From positions 62,001-126,000 of the forward strand of contig JBJKYB010000002.1 in NCBI GenBank assembly GCA_045561235.1: a stretch of DNA of 64,000 nucleotides, written 5' to 3'. A program made the translations under genes and the position numbers. The stretch comes from GCA-2705445 sp002705445 (lineage in GTDB: Bacteria; Pseudomonadota; Gammaproteobacteria; Poriferisulfidales; GCA-002705445). The notes below the pieces were generated by a model. That model did no database searches. It was not told the DNA's origin and saw only the letters and a list, made by a program, of their open reading frames with translations. Shown piece after piece: positions 1 through 7,976 of this stretch (positions within the stretch are counted from its first letter, which is position 1; every line of letters begins with the position of its first letter).

Positions 1-1797
1 AGAGTTTACTACTTTTCTGTAAGGTGTTTCTAAAAAACCATATTTGTTTGTTCTTGAAAACACCGCCAAAGAGTTTATTAAGCCAATATTTGGACCTTCA
101 GGAGTTTCTATAGGGCATACTCTTCCGTAGTGTGTTGGGTGAACATCCCTCACCTCAAATCCTGCTCTTTCTCTTGTCAAGCCTCCTGGGCCTAAGGCTG
201 ATATTCTTCGTTTATGAGTTATTTCAGATAAAGGATTATTTTGATCCATAAACTGCGACAATTGGCTTGAGCCAAAGAATTCTTTGATTGCTGCCATAAC
301 AGGTTTTGCATTAATTAATTCCTGCGGCATTAAGCCTTCAGATTCAGCAATAGTAAGCCTTTCCTTTACTGCCCTCTCAACTCTTACTAAACCTACTCTA
401 TAAACATTTTCTATCATTTCGCCAACAGAGCGAACTCTTCTATTTCCTAAATGATCAATATCATCAACAACTCCATTACCATTTCTAATATTAACAAGCT
501 CTTTTATAACGTCTACAATATCATTTTTATTAAGTATACCTTCTGAACTATTTTCTTTGTCTAGACGGGCATTAAATTTCATTCTTCCTACCTCGGATAA
601 ATCATATCTGTCTTCAACGAAGAAAAGATTTGTAAAAAGATTTTGGGCAGCATCTTTAGTAGGTGGTTCGCCAGGCCTCATCATTTTATATATTTCTACC
701 TGTGCTTCTAATTGATTTGTAGATGGATCGATCAATAGAGTATTGGATATATAAGGGCCATTATCAATTTCATTTGTGAACAAAATTTGAAAACTTTCTA
801 AATTAAGTTTTCTGATTTGATCAATATTTTCACTATCAATAGTAGTATTGAGAGGAACAACTATTTCTCCAGTTTCATTATCTAAAATATCATGCCCAAT
901 AATTTTTCCATATAAATACTCCTCACTTATCGGAAGATATTCAATTTTAGCATCTTGTAACATTTTTACGTGTCGAGCATTAAAAATTTTTCCTTGTTGA
1001 ATGATAACTTTATTTTTAATTTTTAGCTCATCAGTTGCAACTGTTCCTTTTAATCTCTCAGGAATTAATTTAAGCATGAATGAGTCTTTTTCAACTTTAA
1101 TATCATCTTTTTCAAAGAACAAATCTATAATTTCTGTGGTTTCGTAACCTAAGGCTCTTAAAAGTATGGTTGCAGGAAGTTTTCTCTTTCTATCTATCCT
1201 AGCAAATAATGCATCTTTTGGGTCAAATTCAAAATCTAGCCATGAACCTCTGTATGGAATTATCCTTGCAGAATATAATAATTTACCCGAAGAGTGCGTT
1301 TTACCTTTGTCGTGATCAAAGAAAACACCAGGAGATCTATGAAGCTGAGAAACTACTACCCTTTCAGTTCCATTAATTACAAAAGAACCTTTGTTCGTCA
1401 TTAAAGGTATATCGCCCATAAAAACCTCTTGTTCTTTTATATCTTTCACTTTTTCAGGGTTATCTCTTTCACAAATAACCAAACGCATTAAAACTTTTAG
1501 TGGTGCAGCATAAGTCAATCCTCTTAACTGACATTCTTGAACATTAAAAACTGGAGTACCCACTGAATAATCTATATATTCTAATCTAACATGACCTGAG
1601 TGACTTACTATTGGGAAAACAGAGTGAAAAGCCTTATGTAAACCTGATAAGGATCTTACTTCATTATCTTCGCTTATGCTTAAAAACTCAGAGTATGAAT
1701 CGGTCTGTATATCAAGCATTGGCGGTATATCAATAACTTGTTTTCTTTTACCAAAATTTTTTCTGATTCTCTTTTTTTCTGTATATGTGTATTCCAT
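1..1797 (-). CDS. rpoB: RNA polymerase subunit beta, N-terminal part
   Basis: This is the catalytic beta subunit of RNA polymerase, truncated by the window edge: the first 599 codons are present and the C-terminal half and rpoC lie outside. The reading frame stays open from the ATG at 1797 to base 1. The N-terminus reads MEYTYTEKKRIRKNFGKRK, followed by DIPPMLDIQTDSYSEFL, the usual gammaproteobacterial RpoB opening. It sits downstream of rplL in the standard rplKAJL-rpoBC order. The 93-base spacer holds an attenuator-like hairpin, so RpoB output may be set lower than that of the ribosomal proteins. Identification is secure. Confidence 0.97.
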   Translation of the reverse strand, partial: MEYTYTEKKRIRKNFGKRKQVIDIPPMLDIQTDSYSEFLSISEDNEVRSLSGLHKAFHSVFPIVSHSGHVRLEYIDYSVGTPVFNVQECQLRGLTYAAPLKVLMRLVICERDNPEKVKDIKEQEVFMGDIPLMTNKGSFVINGTERVVVSQLHRSPGVFFDHDKGKTHSSGKLLYSARIIPYRGSWLDFEFDPKDALFARIDRKRKLPATILLRALGYETTEIIDLFFEKDDIKVEKDSFMLKLIPERLKGTVATDELKIKNKVIIQQGKIFNARHVKMLQDAKIEYLPISEEYLYGKIIGHDILDNETGEIVVPLNTTIDSENIDQIRKLNLESFQILFTNEIDNGPYISNTLLIDPSTNQLEAQVEIYKMMRPGEPPTKDAAQNLFTNLFFVEDRYDLSEVGRMKFNARLDKENSSEGILNKNDIVDVIKELVNIRNGNGVVDDIDHLGNRRVRSVGEMIENVYRVGLVRVERAVKERLTIAESEGLMPQELINAKPVMAAIKEFFGSSQLSQFMDQNNPLSEITHKRRISALGPGGLTRERAGFEVRDVHPTHYGRVCPIETPEGPNIGLINSLAVFSRTNKYGFLETPYRKVVNS

Positions 1798-1820
1798 TTT
1801 TACCCTTAAGTATTAATATT

Positions 1821-1862
1821 AAAAAAAAACAAAAAACTACCAGTAACAAAAAGTTACTAGTA
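1821..1862 (-). terminator. Attenuator-like hairpin between rplL and rpoB
   Basis: On the minus strand a 10-bp stem (1862-1853 with 1847-1838, one G-U pair in RNA) closes a five-base all-T loop and is followed by two T tracts broken by one G. It has the form of an intrinsic terminator, but it lies inside the rplL-rpoB operon. E. coli has a partial attenuator at this place, so partial read-through is the likely role. The activity is inferred. Confidence 0.7.
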
Positions 1863-1890
1863 TTTAATAAATAAATTTTATAAAAAAATT

Positions 1891-2277
1891 TTAACTGAGC
1901 TCAACTGTTGCTCCAGCTTCCTCTAATTGTTTTTTAGCATCGTCTGCTTCCTTTTTGGAAACACCTTCTTTTACAGTTACAGGAGCTCCCTCAACCATAT
2001 CTTTAGCATCCTTTAATCCTAGTCCAGTAACAGCCCTAACAACTTTAATTACCGCGACTTTATTGGAACCAAAGCTACTCATTTTAATGGTAAACTCAGA
2101 TTGTTCTTCTGCTGCATCTGCAGGAGCCGCTCCAGCTGGAGCAGCAGCAGGTGCTGCAGCTGCCACAGAAGCCGCCGAAACTCCAAACTTTTCTTCCATA
2201 GCTTCTACTAGCTCAACAACATCCATAACACTCATATTAGAAATTGATTCTAATATATCTTCTTTTGATACTGCCAT
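1891..2277 (-). CDS. rplL: 50S ribosomal protein L7/L12
   Basis: L7/L12 forms the mobile stalk of the 50S subunit that recruits translational GTPases. The 128-residue protein shows an N-terminal dimerisation helix (about 1-35), an Ala/Pro-rich flexible hinge (about 36-57) and the globular C-terminal domain with the GLGLKDAKDMVEGAP motif. Length is normal for the family (120-130). It is co-transcribed with rplJ 36 bases upstream, and L10 and L12 form one complex. Confidence 0.98.
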   Translation of the reverse strand: MAVSKEDILESISNMSVMDVVELVEAMEEKFGVSAASVAAAAPAAAPAGAAPADAAEEQSEFTIKMSSFGSNKVAVIKVVRAVTGLGLKDAKDMVEGAPVTVKEGVSKKEADDAKKQLEEAGATVELS

Positions 2278-2313
2278 TTTTATCTCCTAAGTAAATACTT
2301 AAATAAATTTTTG

Positions 2314-2841
2314 TTAACTTTGTTCTAGCTTAATTTTATATGCTGAAAGTGTTCGTACTAATTTAACATTTGGTGCAGCTAAAGTTTGTGTAAGTTTTTC
2401 TATTGGTAATTTCATAACAGCCATTAACATACTTATAGCCTGTTCTTTATTTGGTAGAGCAGCTATTTGACTTAATTTTTCAACATCAACTAACTCACCG
2501 TTTACTGCAACTACAACAGGTTTTAAAAGCTCATTATCTTTTTTAAAATCATTTACTAATTTAGCAGCTGAGCCCAGATCCTCTTTTGAAAATGCAAAGA
2601 TTAATGGTCCTTTTAAAGAAGAATCCATGCATTCAAAATTTGTATCCTTTATTGCTATTCTAGCTAAACTATTCTTAACGACTTTAACATAAACTCCAAG
2701 ATCTCTAGCATTATCCCTTAAGACCGAAAGCTCACTAACTGTTAATCCTCTATATTCTGCTGCTACAGCAGATTGAGCGGACGACGCAATTTCAGAAATT
2801 TCTTTAACAACGTCTTTTTTTTCACCAATGTTTAACGCCAC
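2314..2841 (-). CDS. rplJ: 50S ribosomal protein L10
   Basis: L10 anchors L7/L12 dimers to the ribosome and, with L12, usually represses its own mRNA by binding the leader. The N-terminal domain begins MALNIGEKKDVVKEISEIA and the C-terminal helix, about residues 135-175, is the L12-binding segment. Length of 175 is slightly above the E. coli protein. The 114-base spacer to rplA carries inverted repeats suited to an L10 leader. Confidence 0.97.
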   Translation of the reverse strand: MALNIGEKKDVVKEISEIASSAQSAVAAEYRGLTVSELSVLRDNARDLGVYVKVVKNSLARIAIKDTNFECMDSSLKGPLIFAFSKEDLGSAAKLVNDFKKDNELLKPVVVAVNGELVDVEKLSQIAALPNKEQAISMLMAVMKLPIEKLTQTLAAPNVKLVRTLSAYKIKLEQS

Positions 2842-2955
2842 TTTATTACTCCAACTTGTGTATACCTTTCAGTATATTTATCTACGTAGGCAATTAAGTA
2901 TTTTCATACACCTACGGTCTTTGATAGTTGTTTTACTAAAACAACTTCACAAAGC
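2842..2955 (-). promoter_or_regulatory. Probable L10 leader between rplA and rplJ
   Basis: The spacer contains two inverted repeats. One is a perfect 8-bp stem with a 3-base loop at 2927-2945. The other is a 6-bp CGTAGG/CCTACG pair, about 2885-2916, enclosing roughly 20 bases. There is no U-run, so it does not look like a terminator. In gammaproteobacteria this spacer binds L10(L12)4 for autogenous control. The role is inferred from position and structure. Confidence 0.55.
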
Positions 2956-3651
2956 CTATGTAAATGAAGCCTGATCTAACTCTAGACTTGGCCCCATAGA
3001 AGAAGATATTGATATCTTCTTTAAATATTTTCCCTTTGCAGAAGAAGGCTTCGCCTTAACTATTTCTGCAATTAAAGCTCTCAAATTTTCAACTAACATT
3101 TCCTCTGTGAATTCTACCTTGCCTATGGAGCAATGTACAATACCACCTTTATCTGTTCTAAACTGAACTTGTCCAGATTTTGCATTTTTAACAGCTTTTT
3201 CAACATCTTTAGAAACTGTTCCCACTTTAGGATTTGGCATAAGGCCTTTTGGCCCCAATATCTGCCCTAATGGGCTAACTATTCTCATTGTGTCTGGAGT
3301 TGCTATAACTACATCATAATCAAAATCGCCTTTTTTTGCTAAATCGACTAATTCTTCCATGCCTACCATGTCTGCCCCAGCGGCCTTTGCTTTTTTTGCA
3401 TCATCCCCATCACAAAAAACAGCAACCTTAACAGATTTTCCAGTACCATTTGGCAATACTAAAGAACCTCTGATATTCTGGTCCGATTTTTTTGTATCTA
3501 TACCTAAATTTATACTAACATCTAAAGATTCTACAAATTTGACAGAGGATTTACCTTTAAGTATTTTTATAGCATCCAAATCCTGATAAACTTTATCTAA
3601 ATCTAAATCTTTGTAGCATTCTTTCATTCTTTTTGTTTTTAACTGATTCAT
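2956..3651 (-). CDS. rplA: 50S ribosomal protein L1
   Basis: L1 binds 23S rRNA at the E-site stalk and represses the L11-L1 mRNA. The 231-residue protein has the family signature near residues 125-145, including IVSPLGQILGPKGLMPNPK and GTVS. The gene follows rplK by 18 bases and is clearly translated from the same transcript. Confidence 0.97.
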   Translation of the reverse strand: MNQLKTKRMKECYKDLDLDKVYQDLDAIKILKGKSSVKFVESLDVSINLGIDTKKSDQNIRGSLVLPNGTGKSVKVAVFCDGDDAKKAKAAGADMVGMEELVDLAKKGDFDYDVVIATPDTMRIVSPLGQILGPKGLMPNPKVGTVSKDVEKAVKNAKSGQVQFRTDKGGIVHCSIGKVEFTEEMLVENLRALIAEIVKAKPSSAKGKYLKKISISSSMGPSLELDQASFT

Positions 3652-3669
3652 ACAAATAAGTCTCGTTAA

Positions 3670-4110
3670 TTATTTTTCAACAGTGATACCCATACTTCTT
3701 GCGCTTCCAGATATAATTTTTACAGCTGCTTCCAGCGTATTTGCATTTAGATCTTCCATTTTTGCTTTAGCAATATCTTCAACCTGTTGCAAAGTTACTG
3801 AACCAACTTTTACAGAATTAGGTGTTCCGCTTCCTTTTTCAATCCCAGCGGCCTTACGCAATAAAATTGCAGCAGGAGTAGTTTTTATAACAAAATCAAA
3901 ACTTTTATCATTATAGACGGATATAATTACAGGGACTTTTAGACCTTTTTCAATTTTTTCTGTCTTACCATTAAATGATTTACAAAATTCTTGTATGTTT
4001 AAGCCGTGCTGGCCTAGCGCAGGTCCAACAGGCGGACTTGGATTAGCTTCGCCAGCTGGGATTTGCAGTTTAATATATGCTTCTATTTCTTTTTTTCCTT
4101 TCTTTGCCAT
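3670..4110 (-). CDS. rplK: 50S ribosomal protein L11
   Basis: L11 forms the GTPase-associated centre with 23S rRNA. The N-terminal domain has the proline-rich PAGEANPSPPVGPALGQHG segment (about 19-37), and the C-terminal RNA-binding domain ends ISGSARSMGITVEK. Length of 146 is close to the normal 142. It starts 4 bases after the nusG stop, in the order secE-nusG-rplK-rplA. Confidence 0.98.
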   Translation of the reverse strand: MAKKGKKEIEAYIKLQIPAGEANPSPPVGPALGQHGLNIQEFCKSFNGKTEKIEKGLKVPVIISVYNDKSFDFVIKTTPAAILLRKAAGIEKGSGTPNSVKVGSVTLQQVEDIAKAKMEDLNANTLEAAVKIISGSARSMGITVEK

Positions 4111-4114
4111 TTTA

Positions 4115-4648
4115 CTATCCTTTTTCTACCTGTCCGAATTCTAACTCAACTGGAGTAGATCTGCCAAATATTTGAACCGCTACCTGCATTCTACTTTTTT
4201 CGTAATCAACTTCTTCAACAACACCATTGAAATCATTAAACGGTCCATCTATAACTCTTACTACTTCACCAGGTTCAAATAATACTTTATGCTTGGGTTT
4301 TTCTACACCTTCTTGAATTCTATTCATAATATTGTGAGCTTCTCCGTCGGTAATTGGAGCAGGTTTATCAGATGATCCTCCAATGAATCCCATAACTTTT
4401 GGCGACTTTTTAACTAAATGCCATGTTTCATCGTTCATTTCCATTTGAACCAAAACATAACCTGGGAAAAATTTTCTTTCACTCTTATGTTTTTGTCCAT
4501 CCTTCATTTCAACAACTTCTTCTGTTGGAACTAAAATCTTCCCAAACTTATCACTCATTCCGTGCATCTCAATTCTTTCTAATAAAGATTTTTTTACTTG
4601 ATTCTCATATCCAGAGTAAGCATGTATTACAAACCATTTTAACGACAT
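4115..4648 (-). CDS. nusG: Transcription termination/antitermination protein NusG
   Basis: NusG binds RNA polymerase and couples it to Rho, to the ribosome and to rRNA antitermination. The NGN domain begins with KWFVIHAYSGYE and contains FFPGYVLVQMEM. The C-terminal KOW domain has GEVVRVIDGPFNDFNG. I chose the ATG at 4648 because it gives the usual short N-terminus and has a purine-rich GGTTGAG just upstream; the ATG at 4663 would add five residues. It follows secE as in most bacteria. Confidence 0.96.
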   Translation of the reverse strand: MSLKWFVIHAYSGYENQVKKSLLERIEMHGMSDKFGKILVPTEEVVEMKDGQKHKSERKFFPGYVLVQMEMNDETWHLVKKSPKVMGFIGGSSDKPAPITDGEAHNIMNRIQEGVEKPKHKVLFEPGEVVRVIDGPFNDFNGVVEEVDYEKSRMQVAVQIFGRSTPVELEFGQVEKG

Positions 4649-4677
4649 ATTCTCAACCACCATGAACTAACATTATT

Positions 4678-5049
4678 TTATGCTAGTAATAATTTAATCC
4701 CCGCTCCAAGCAGCTTATCTAGTAACCATAAAAGTACAGACATAATAATAACGACAATAAAGACTATGATTGTTGTTTGTATTACTTCTGTTTTAGTTGA
4801 CCAAATAACTTTCTTTAATTCAACTCTTGCATCATGTGTAAAGATTCTTAATGCTTTAACTTTTTCAGTATTAAAAAGTATTAAAATATCTAAAAGTACT
4901 ACACCAATTAAACCTAAAACCCTATATATAAACGGATATTGATCAAAATAATAGAATGCAAATAAGGCTGATGCAAATATTACTATAGATAATATCCATT
5001 TTACTAAATCATTTTTATTTGTGTCTATATCCAATTTGTTAGTAACCAT
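4678..5049 (-). CDS. secE: Preprotein translocase subunit SecE
   Basis: SecE clamps the SecY channel in the inner membrane. From the ATG at 5049 the protein has 123 residues and three hydrophobic segments, as in the three-helix gammaproteobacterial form. The conserved amphipathic part VELKKVIWSTKTEVIQTT (about residues 75-92) precedes the last membrane helix. The same frame stays open upstream into tRNA-Trp, and a start there would be spurious. The tRNA-Trp gene ends 9 bases upstream. Confidence 0.95.
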   Translation of the reverse strand: MVTNKLDIDTNKNDLVKWILSIVIFASALFAFYYFDQYPFIYRVLGLIGVVLLDILILFNTEKVKALRIFTHDARVELKKVIWSTKTEVIQTTIIVFIVVIIMSVLLWLLDKLLGAGIKLLLA

Positions 5050-5058
5050 AATCTTTTC

Positions 5059-5134
5059 TGGCAGGCCAGGAGGGACTCGAACCCCCAACCTCCGGTTTTG
5101 GAGACCGATGCTCTACCAATTGAGCCACTGGCCT
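5059..5134 (-). tRNA. tRNA-Trp (CCA)
   Basis: Full cloverleaf on the minus strand: acceptor AGGCCAG pairs with CTGGCCT, the anticodon loop contains CCA, the T-arm carries GGTTCGAGTCC, and the 3' CCA is encoded. It sits between tuf and secE, the common position for tRNA-Trp in gammaproteobacteria. Confidence 0.97.
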
Positions 5135-5140
5135 ATATTT

Positions 5141-5177
5141 AAAAAACCAAAAAAGCGGGTAGAAAATCAACCCGCTT
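5141..5177 (-). terminator. Intrinsic terminator after tuf
   Basis: On the minus strand a perfect 8-bp GC-rich stem (5177-5170 with 5160-5153) has a 9-base loop and is followed by a T6-GG-T6 tract. It starts 24 bases after the tuf stop codon and before tRNA-Trp. It is the clearest rho-independent terminator in the window and separates the tRNA-tuf transcript from tRNA-Trp-secE-nusG. Confidence 0.9.
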
Positions 5178-5200
5178 AATTTCTTTATTGTCAAAAAATA

Positions 5201-6391
5201 TTATTCAATAATTTTTGAAACAACTCCAGCACCAACTGTCCTTCCACCTTCACGTATTGCGAATTTTAGTCCTTGCTCCATTGCCACTGGCGCAATTAAC
5301 TCAACAGTCATACTAACATTATCTCCAGGCATTACCATTTCTGTTCCAGAGGGAAGTGTTGCTGCACCTGTGACATCAGTTGTTCTAAAATAAAATTGAG
5401 GTCTATATCCATTAAAAAATGGAGTATGTCTTCCACCTTCATCCTTCGATAAAATATAAACTTCACACTCATATTTTGTATGAGGTTTAATAGATCCTGG
5501 TTTACATAAAACTTGTCCTCTTTCTACTTCTTCTCTTTTTGTTCCTCTAAGAAGCACACCAACATTGTCTCCGGCTTCACCTTGGTCAAGAAGCTTTCTA
5601 AACATCTCAACTCCAGTACATACAGATTTTTGTGTATCTTTAATTCCGCATATTTCAATTTCATCGTTTACGTTAATTATGCCTCTTTCGACTCTTCCTG
5701 TAACAACCGTACCCCTTCCTGAAATAGAAAAAACATCTTCAACTGGCATTAAGAAGTCACCGTCAGTAGCTCTCTCTGGCTGTGGAAAAAAGTCATCCAT
5801 AGCTGCAACTATTTTTTCGATTGATGGTGCGCCAATATCAGATGTATCTCCTTCAAGTGCTTTCAATGCAGAACCACTTACAAAAGGAATATTATCACCA
5901 TCGAACTCATAAGATGTTAATAATTCTCTAATTTCCATTTCTACTAACTCAGTTAATTCAGCGTCATCAACTTGATCAGCTTTGTTTAAATAAACAACAA
6001 TATTTGGGACCCCAACTTGACGAGCTAAAAGAATATGCTCTTTTGTTTGAGGCATTGCTCCATCCGCAGCACTTACCACTAAGATTGCTCCATCCATTTG
6101 CGCAGCACCCGTAATCATATTTTTTACGTAGTCAGCGTGTCCTGGGCAATCAACATGTGCGTAATGACGATTATCAGATTCGTATTCAACATGAGCAGTC
6201 GCTATAGTAATACCTCTTTCTCTTTCTTCAGGAGCATTATCAATATCACCATAATCCTTAAATTCACCACCCATTTTTTCTGCCATAACTTTTGTAATAG
6301 CAGCAGTTAATGTAGTCTTTCCATGGTCAACATGACCAATTGTTCCCACATTCATATGTGGTTTATTTCTTTCAAATTTTGCTTTTGACAT
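5201..6391 (-). CDS. tuf: Elongation factor Tu
   Basis: EF-Tu delivers aminoacyl-tRNA to the ribosome. The 396-residue protein shows all GTPase motifs: GHVDHGKT at 19-26, DCPGHADY near 81-88 and NKAD near 136-139. Domains 2 and 3 follow and end in VGAGVVSKIIE. It is preceded by tRNA-Thr(GGT), as in the E. coli tufB operon. No second copy is in this window. Confidence 0.99.
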   Translation of the reverse strand: MSKAKFERNKPHMNVGTIGHVDHGKTTLTAAITKVMAEKMGGEFKDYGDIDNAPEERERGITIATAHVEYESDNRHYAHVDCPGHADYVKNMITGAAQMDGAILVVSAADGAMPQTKEHILLARQVGVPNIVVYLNKADQVDDAELTELVEMEIRELLTSYEFDGDNIPFVSGSALKALEGDTSDIGAPSIEKIVAAMDDFFPQPERATDGDFLMPVEDVFSISGRGTVVTGRVERGIINVNDEIEICGIKDTQKSVCTGVEMFRKLLDQGEAGDNVGVLLRGTKREEVERGQVLCKPGSIKPHTKYECEVYILSKDEGGRHTPFFNGYRPQFYFRTTDVTGAATLPSGTEMVMPGDNVSMTVELIAPVAMEQGLKFAIREGGRTVGAGVVSKIIE

Positions 6392-6428
6392 CTCTATCGC
6401 CCTCCGCGGCCTATAGTATTTTTATTCA

Positions 6429-6504
<76 letters not shown>

Positions 6505-6556
6505 GTGATTGTATACTGTTTTTAACAGGATTGCTCTAAATTTTTGCTAATTTTAT

Positions 6557-6630
<74 letters not shown>

Positions 6631-6741
6631 ATTAAAAAATTAGCTTAAAAATCACACAAAACCCTAATAAAACAGCAAATTAAACCCAAATATCTCATAA
6701 TTTTAATATTTTAACAGACATATTAAAATTATAGTAATTAA

Positions 6742-6826
6742 TGGTGGAGGGGGGAGGATTCGAACCTCCGAAGGCATAGCCAGCAGATTTACAGTCTGCC
6801 CTCGTTGACCGCTTGAGTACCCCTCC
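6742..6826 (-). tRNA. tRNA-Tyr (GTA)
   Basis: Class II tRNA of 85 bases with a long variable arm. The anticodon stem-loop is CAGACTGTAAATCTG (anticodon GTA), acceptor GGAGGGG pairs with its 3' partner, and CCA is encoded. It is now the first gene of the tRNA-tuf operon; its usual upstream neighbour tRNA-Thr(TGT) lies about 8.3 kb away. Confidence 0.97.
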
Positions 6827-6838
6827 GTCAAGGCAAGA

Positions 6839-6867
6839 ATTTTGAAGTACAGGTTGATAGTAGTCAA
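6839..6867 (-). promoter_or_regulatory. Probable sigma-70 promoter of the tRNA-Tyr-Gly-Thr-tuf operon
   Basis: On the minus strand TTGACT (6867-6862) is separated by exactly 17 bases from CAAAAT (6844-6839). Transcription would start about six bases before the mature tRNA-Tyr 5' end, a typical tRNA promoter distance. Support is motif match and position only. Confidence 0.6.
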
Positions 6868-6968
6868 CAAAAATATTGCTAAAACTTTTAAAATATCAAT
6901 CAATTGTGTTTAAGCACTCTTGAAAAGCTAGTTTTGGAATTATGTATTAATATGCTAGGATAATTTGT

Positions 6969-7367
6969 ATGAGCGATAATATGTTTACTAATGCTTCAAA
7001 ATATTTCGATGTAGTTGAGAAAATAATACTGGTTATATTGTTATTTGCGACACTTACAGCAATAGGTCAGGAAATCTCAAAAGTTATAGCTCTAGGCAAA
7101 GTAAATCTTGCTGACATTCTATTATTGTTTATTTTTCTTGAAGTCATTGGGATGATTAAAGAATATTACGTAACAAATAGAATAGCAATTTCACATCCAA
7201 TCTTTATTGCAATTACAGCTTTAGCACGATTAATTATTTTACAACGAAAAGATTTTGATCCAGTAATCTTAATATATGAATCAGGTGCTATTTTAATACT
7301 TGCTTTAGCAATACTCGCTTTAAGGGCTAGAAAAAACGCTTTCTTTAGACCAGATAGACCAGATTAA
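6969..7367 (+). CDS. psiE: PsiE-like phosphate-starvation-inducible membrane protein
   Basis: A 132-residue integral membrane protein with about four hydrophobic helices, resembling the PsiE family (induced by phosphate starvation in E. coli, molecular function unknown). Family-like features are the N-terminal helix with LTAIGQEI, the LLLFIFLEVIGMIKEYY segment near 55-75, and a basic C-terminus. It is the only plus-strand gene in this block. It faces the formylmethanofuran operon tail-to-tail and has its own upstream spacer. Other phosphorus genes occur at 20.6-28.3 kb. Confidence 0.75.
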   Translation: MSDNMFTNASKYFDVVEKIILVILLFATLTAIGQEISKVIALGKVNLADILLLFIFLEVIGMIKEYYVTNRIAISHPIFIAITALARLIILQRKDFDPVILIYESGAILILALAILALRARKNAFFRPDRPD

Positions 7368-7406
7368 AAAGATATTGATTTTTTTCTAAAAAAAATAATT
7401 TAAAAG

Positions 7407-7880
7407 TTAATAATATCTATTTGGTAATGAGGAGTGGTGCATAACGATTTTCAAATCACCATTTGACAGTCTTTTATAGACCCAGCTTTTATCTACTTTT
7501 ACAATATCGCCGTTCTTGTTACTTAAAGTCACCCATCCCATCCATATTGCAATATCATTTTCTATAAAGATATCTGAAGTTTTGGAGTCAAATTTACTCC
7601 ACGAGTTAATTCCAAAGCCATTATCCATTGGATATTTTGAATTATTTCCAACGAAATAAGATAGAGCTCCCTCCAAACTCGAGCGAAATGTTTGACTACT
7701 CCCACTCATGGTCGGTTTAAATAAAATTGGACCGAGTTCAAAAGCATATAATTCCTGTAAAATTTTCTTTGCAATTATAGTAGCTTCTTCAATACCTTTT
7801 TCATCATAAGTCTTAGAAATTAAAATTAAGCCATCGCCCCAAGCATTGCGTGCTTTATTCATATCTTTTTTATTAATCAT
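7407..7880 (-). CDS. SnoaL-like (NTF2-fold) protein of unknown function
   Basis: A 157-residue soluble protein with the look of the SnoaL/DUF4440 NTF2-like fold: N-terminal helices, then a beta-rich half with IAIWMGWVTL, VDKSWVYKR and a closing KIVMHHSSLP. That His-rich ending is typical of a SnoaL-like subgroup. It is the last gene before the convergent psiE, 96 bases after the reductase gene, so it may be part of the formylmethanofuran operon or a separate unit. No substrate can be assigned. Confidence 0.6.
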   Translation of the reverse strand: MINKKDMNKARNAWGDGLILISKTYDEKGIEEATIIAKKILQELYAFELGPILFKPTMSGSSQTFRSSLEGALSYFVGNNSKYPMDNGFGINSWSKFDSKTSDIFIENDIAIWMGWVTLSNKNGDIVKVDKSWVYKRLSNGDLKIVMHHSSLPNRYY

Positions 7881-7976
7881 TATGCAATTACTCTTCTATT
7901 ATTTTGTAGCTTTGCTTAGCTATATTAAATCTGTGAGACATTTTCATAAAAAGTTTTTGCATGTTTTGAGATATTT

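Noticed and set aside
5050..5088. N-terminal extension of secE
   Set aside because: The extra codons come from inside tRNA-Trp; the ATG at 5049 gives the normal SecE N-terminus.
6703..6903. A 66-codon frame across tRNA-Tyr
   Set aside because: It is read through the tRNA gene and its promoter, and the translation has no recognisable features.
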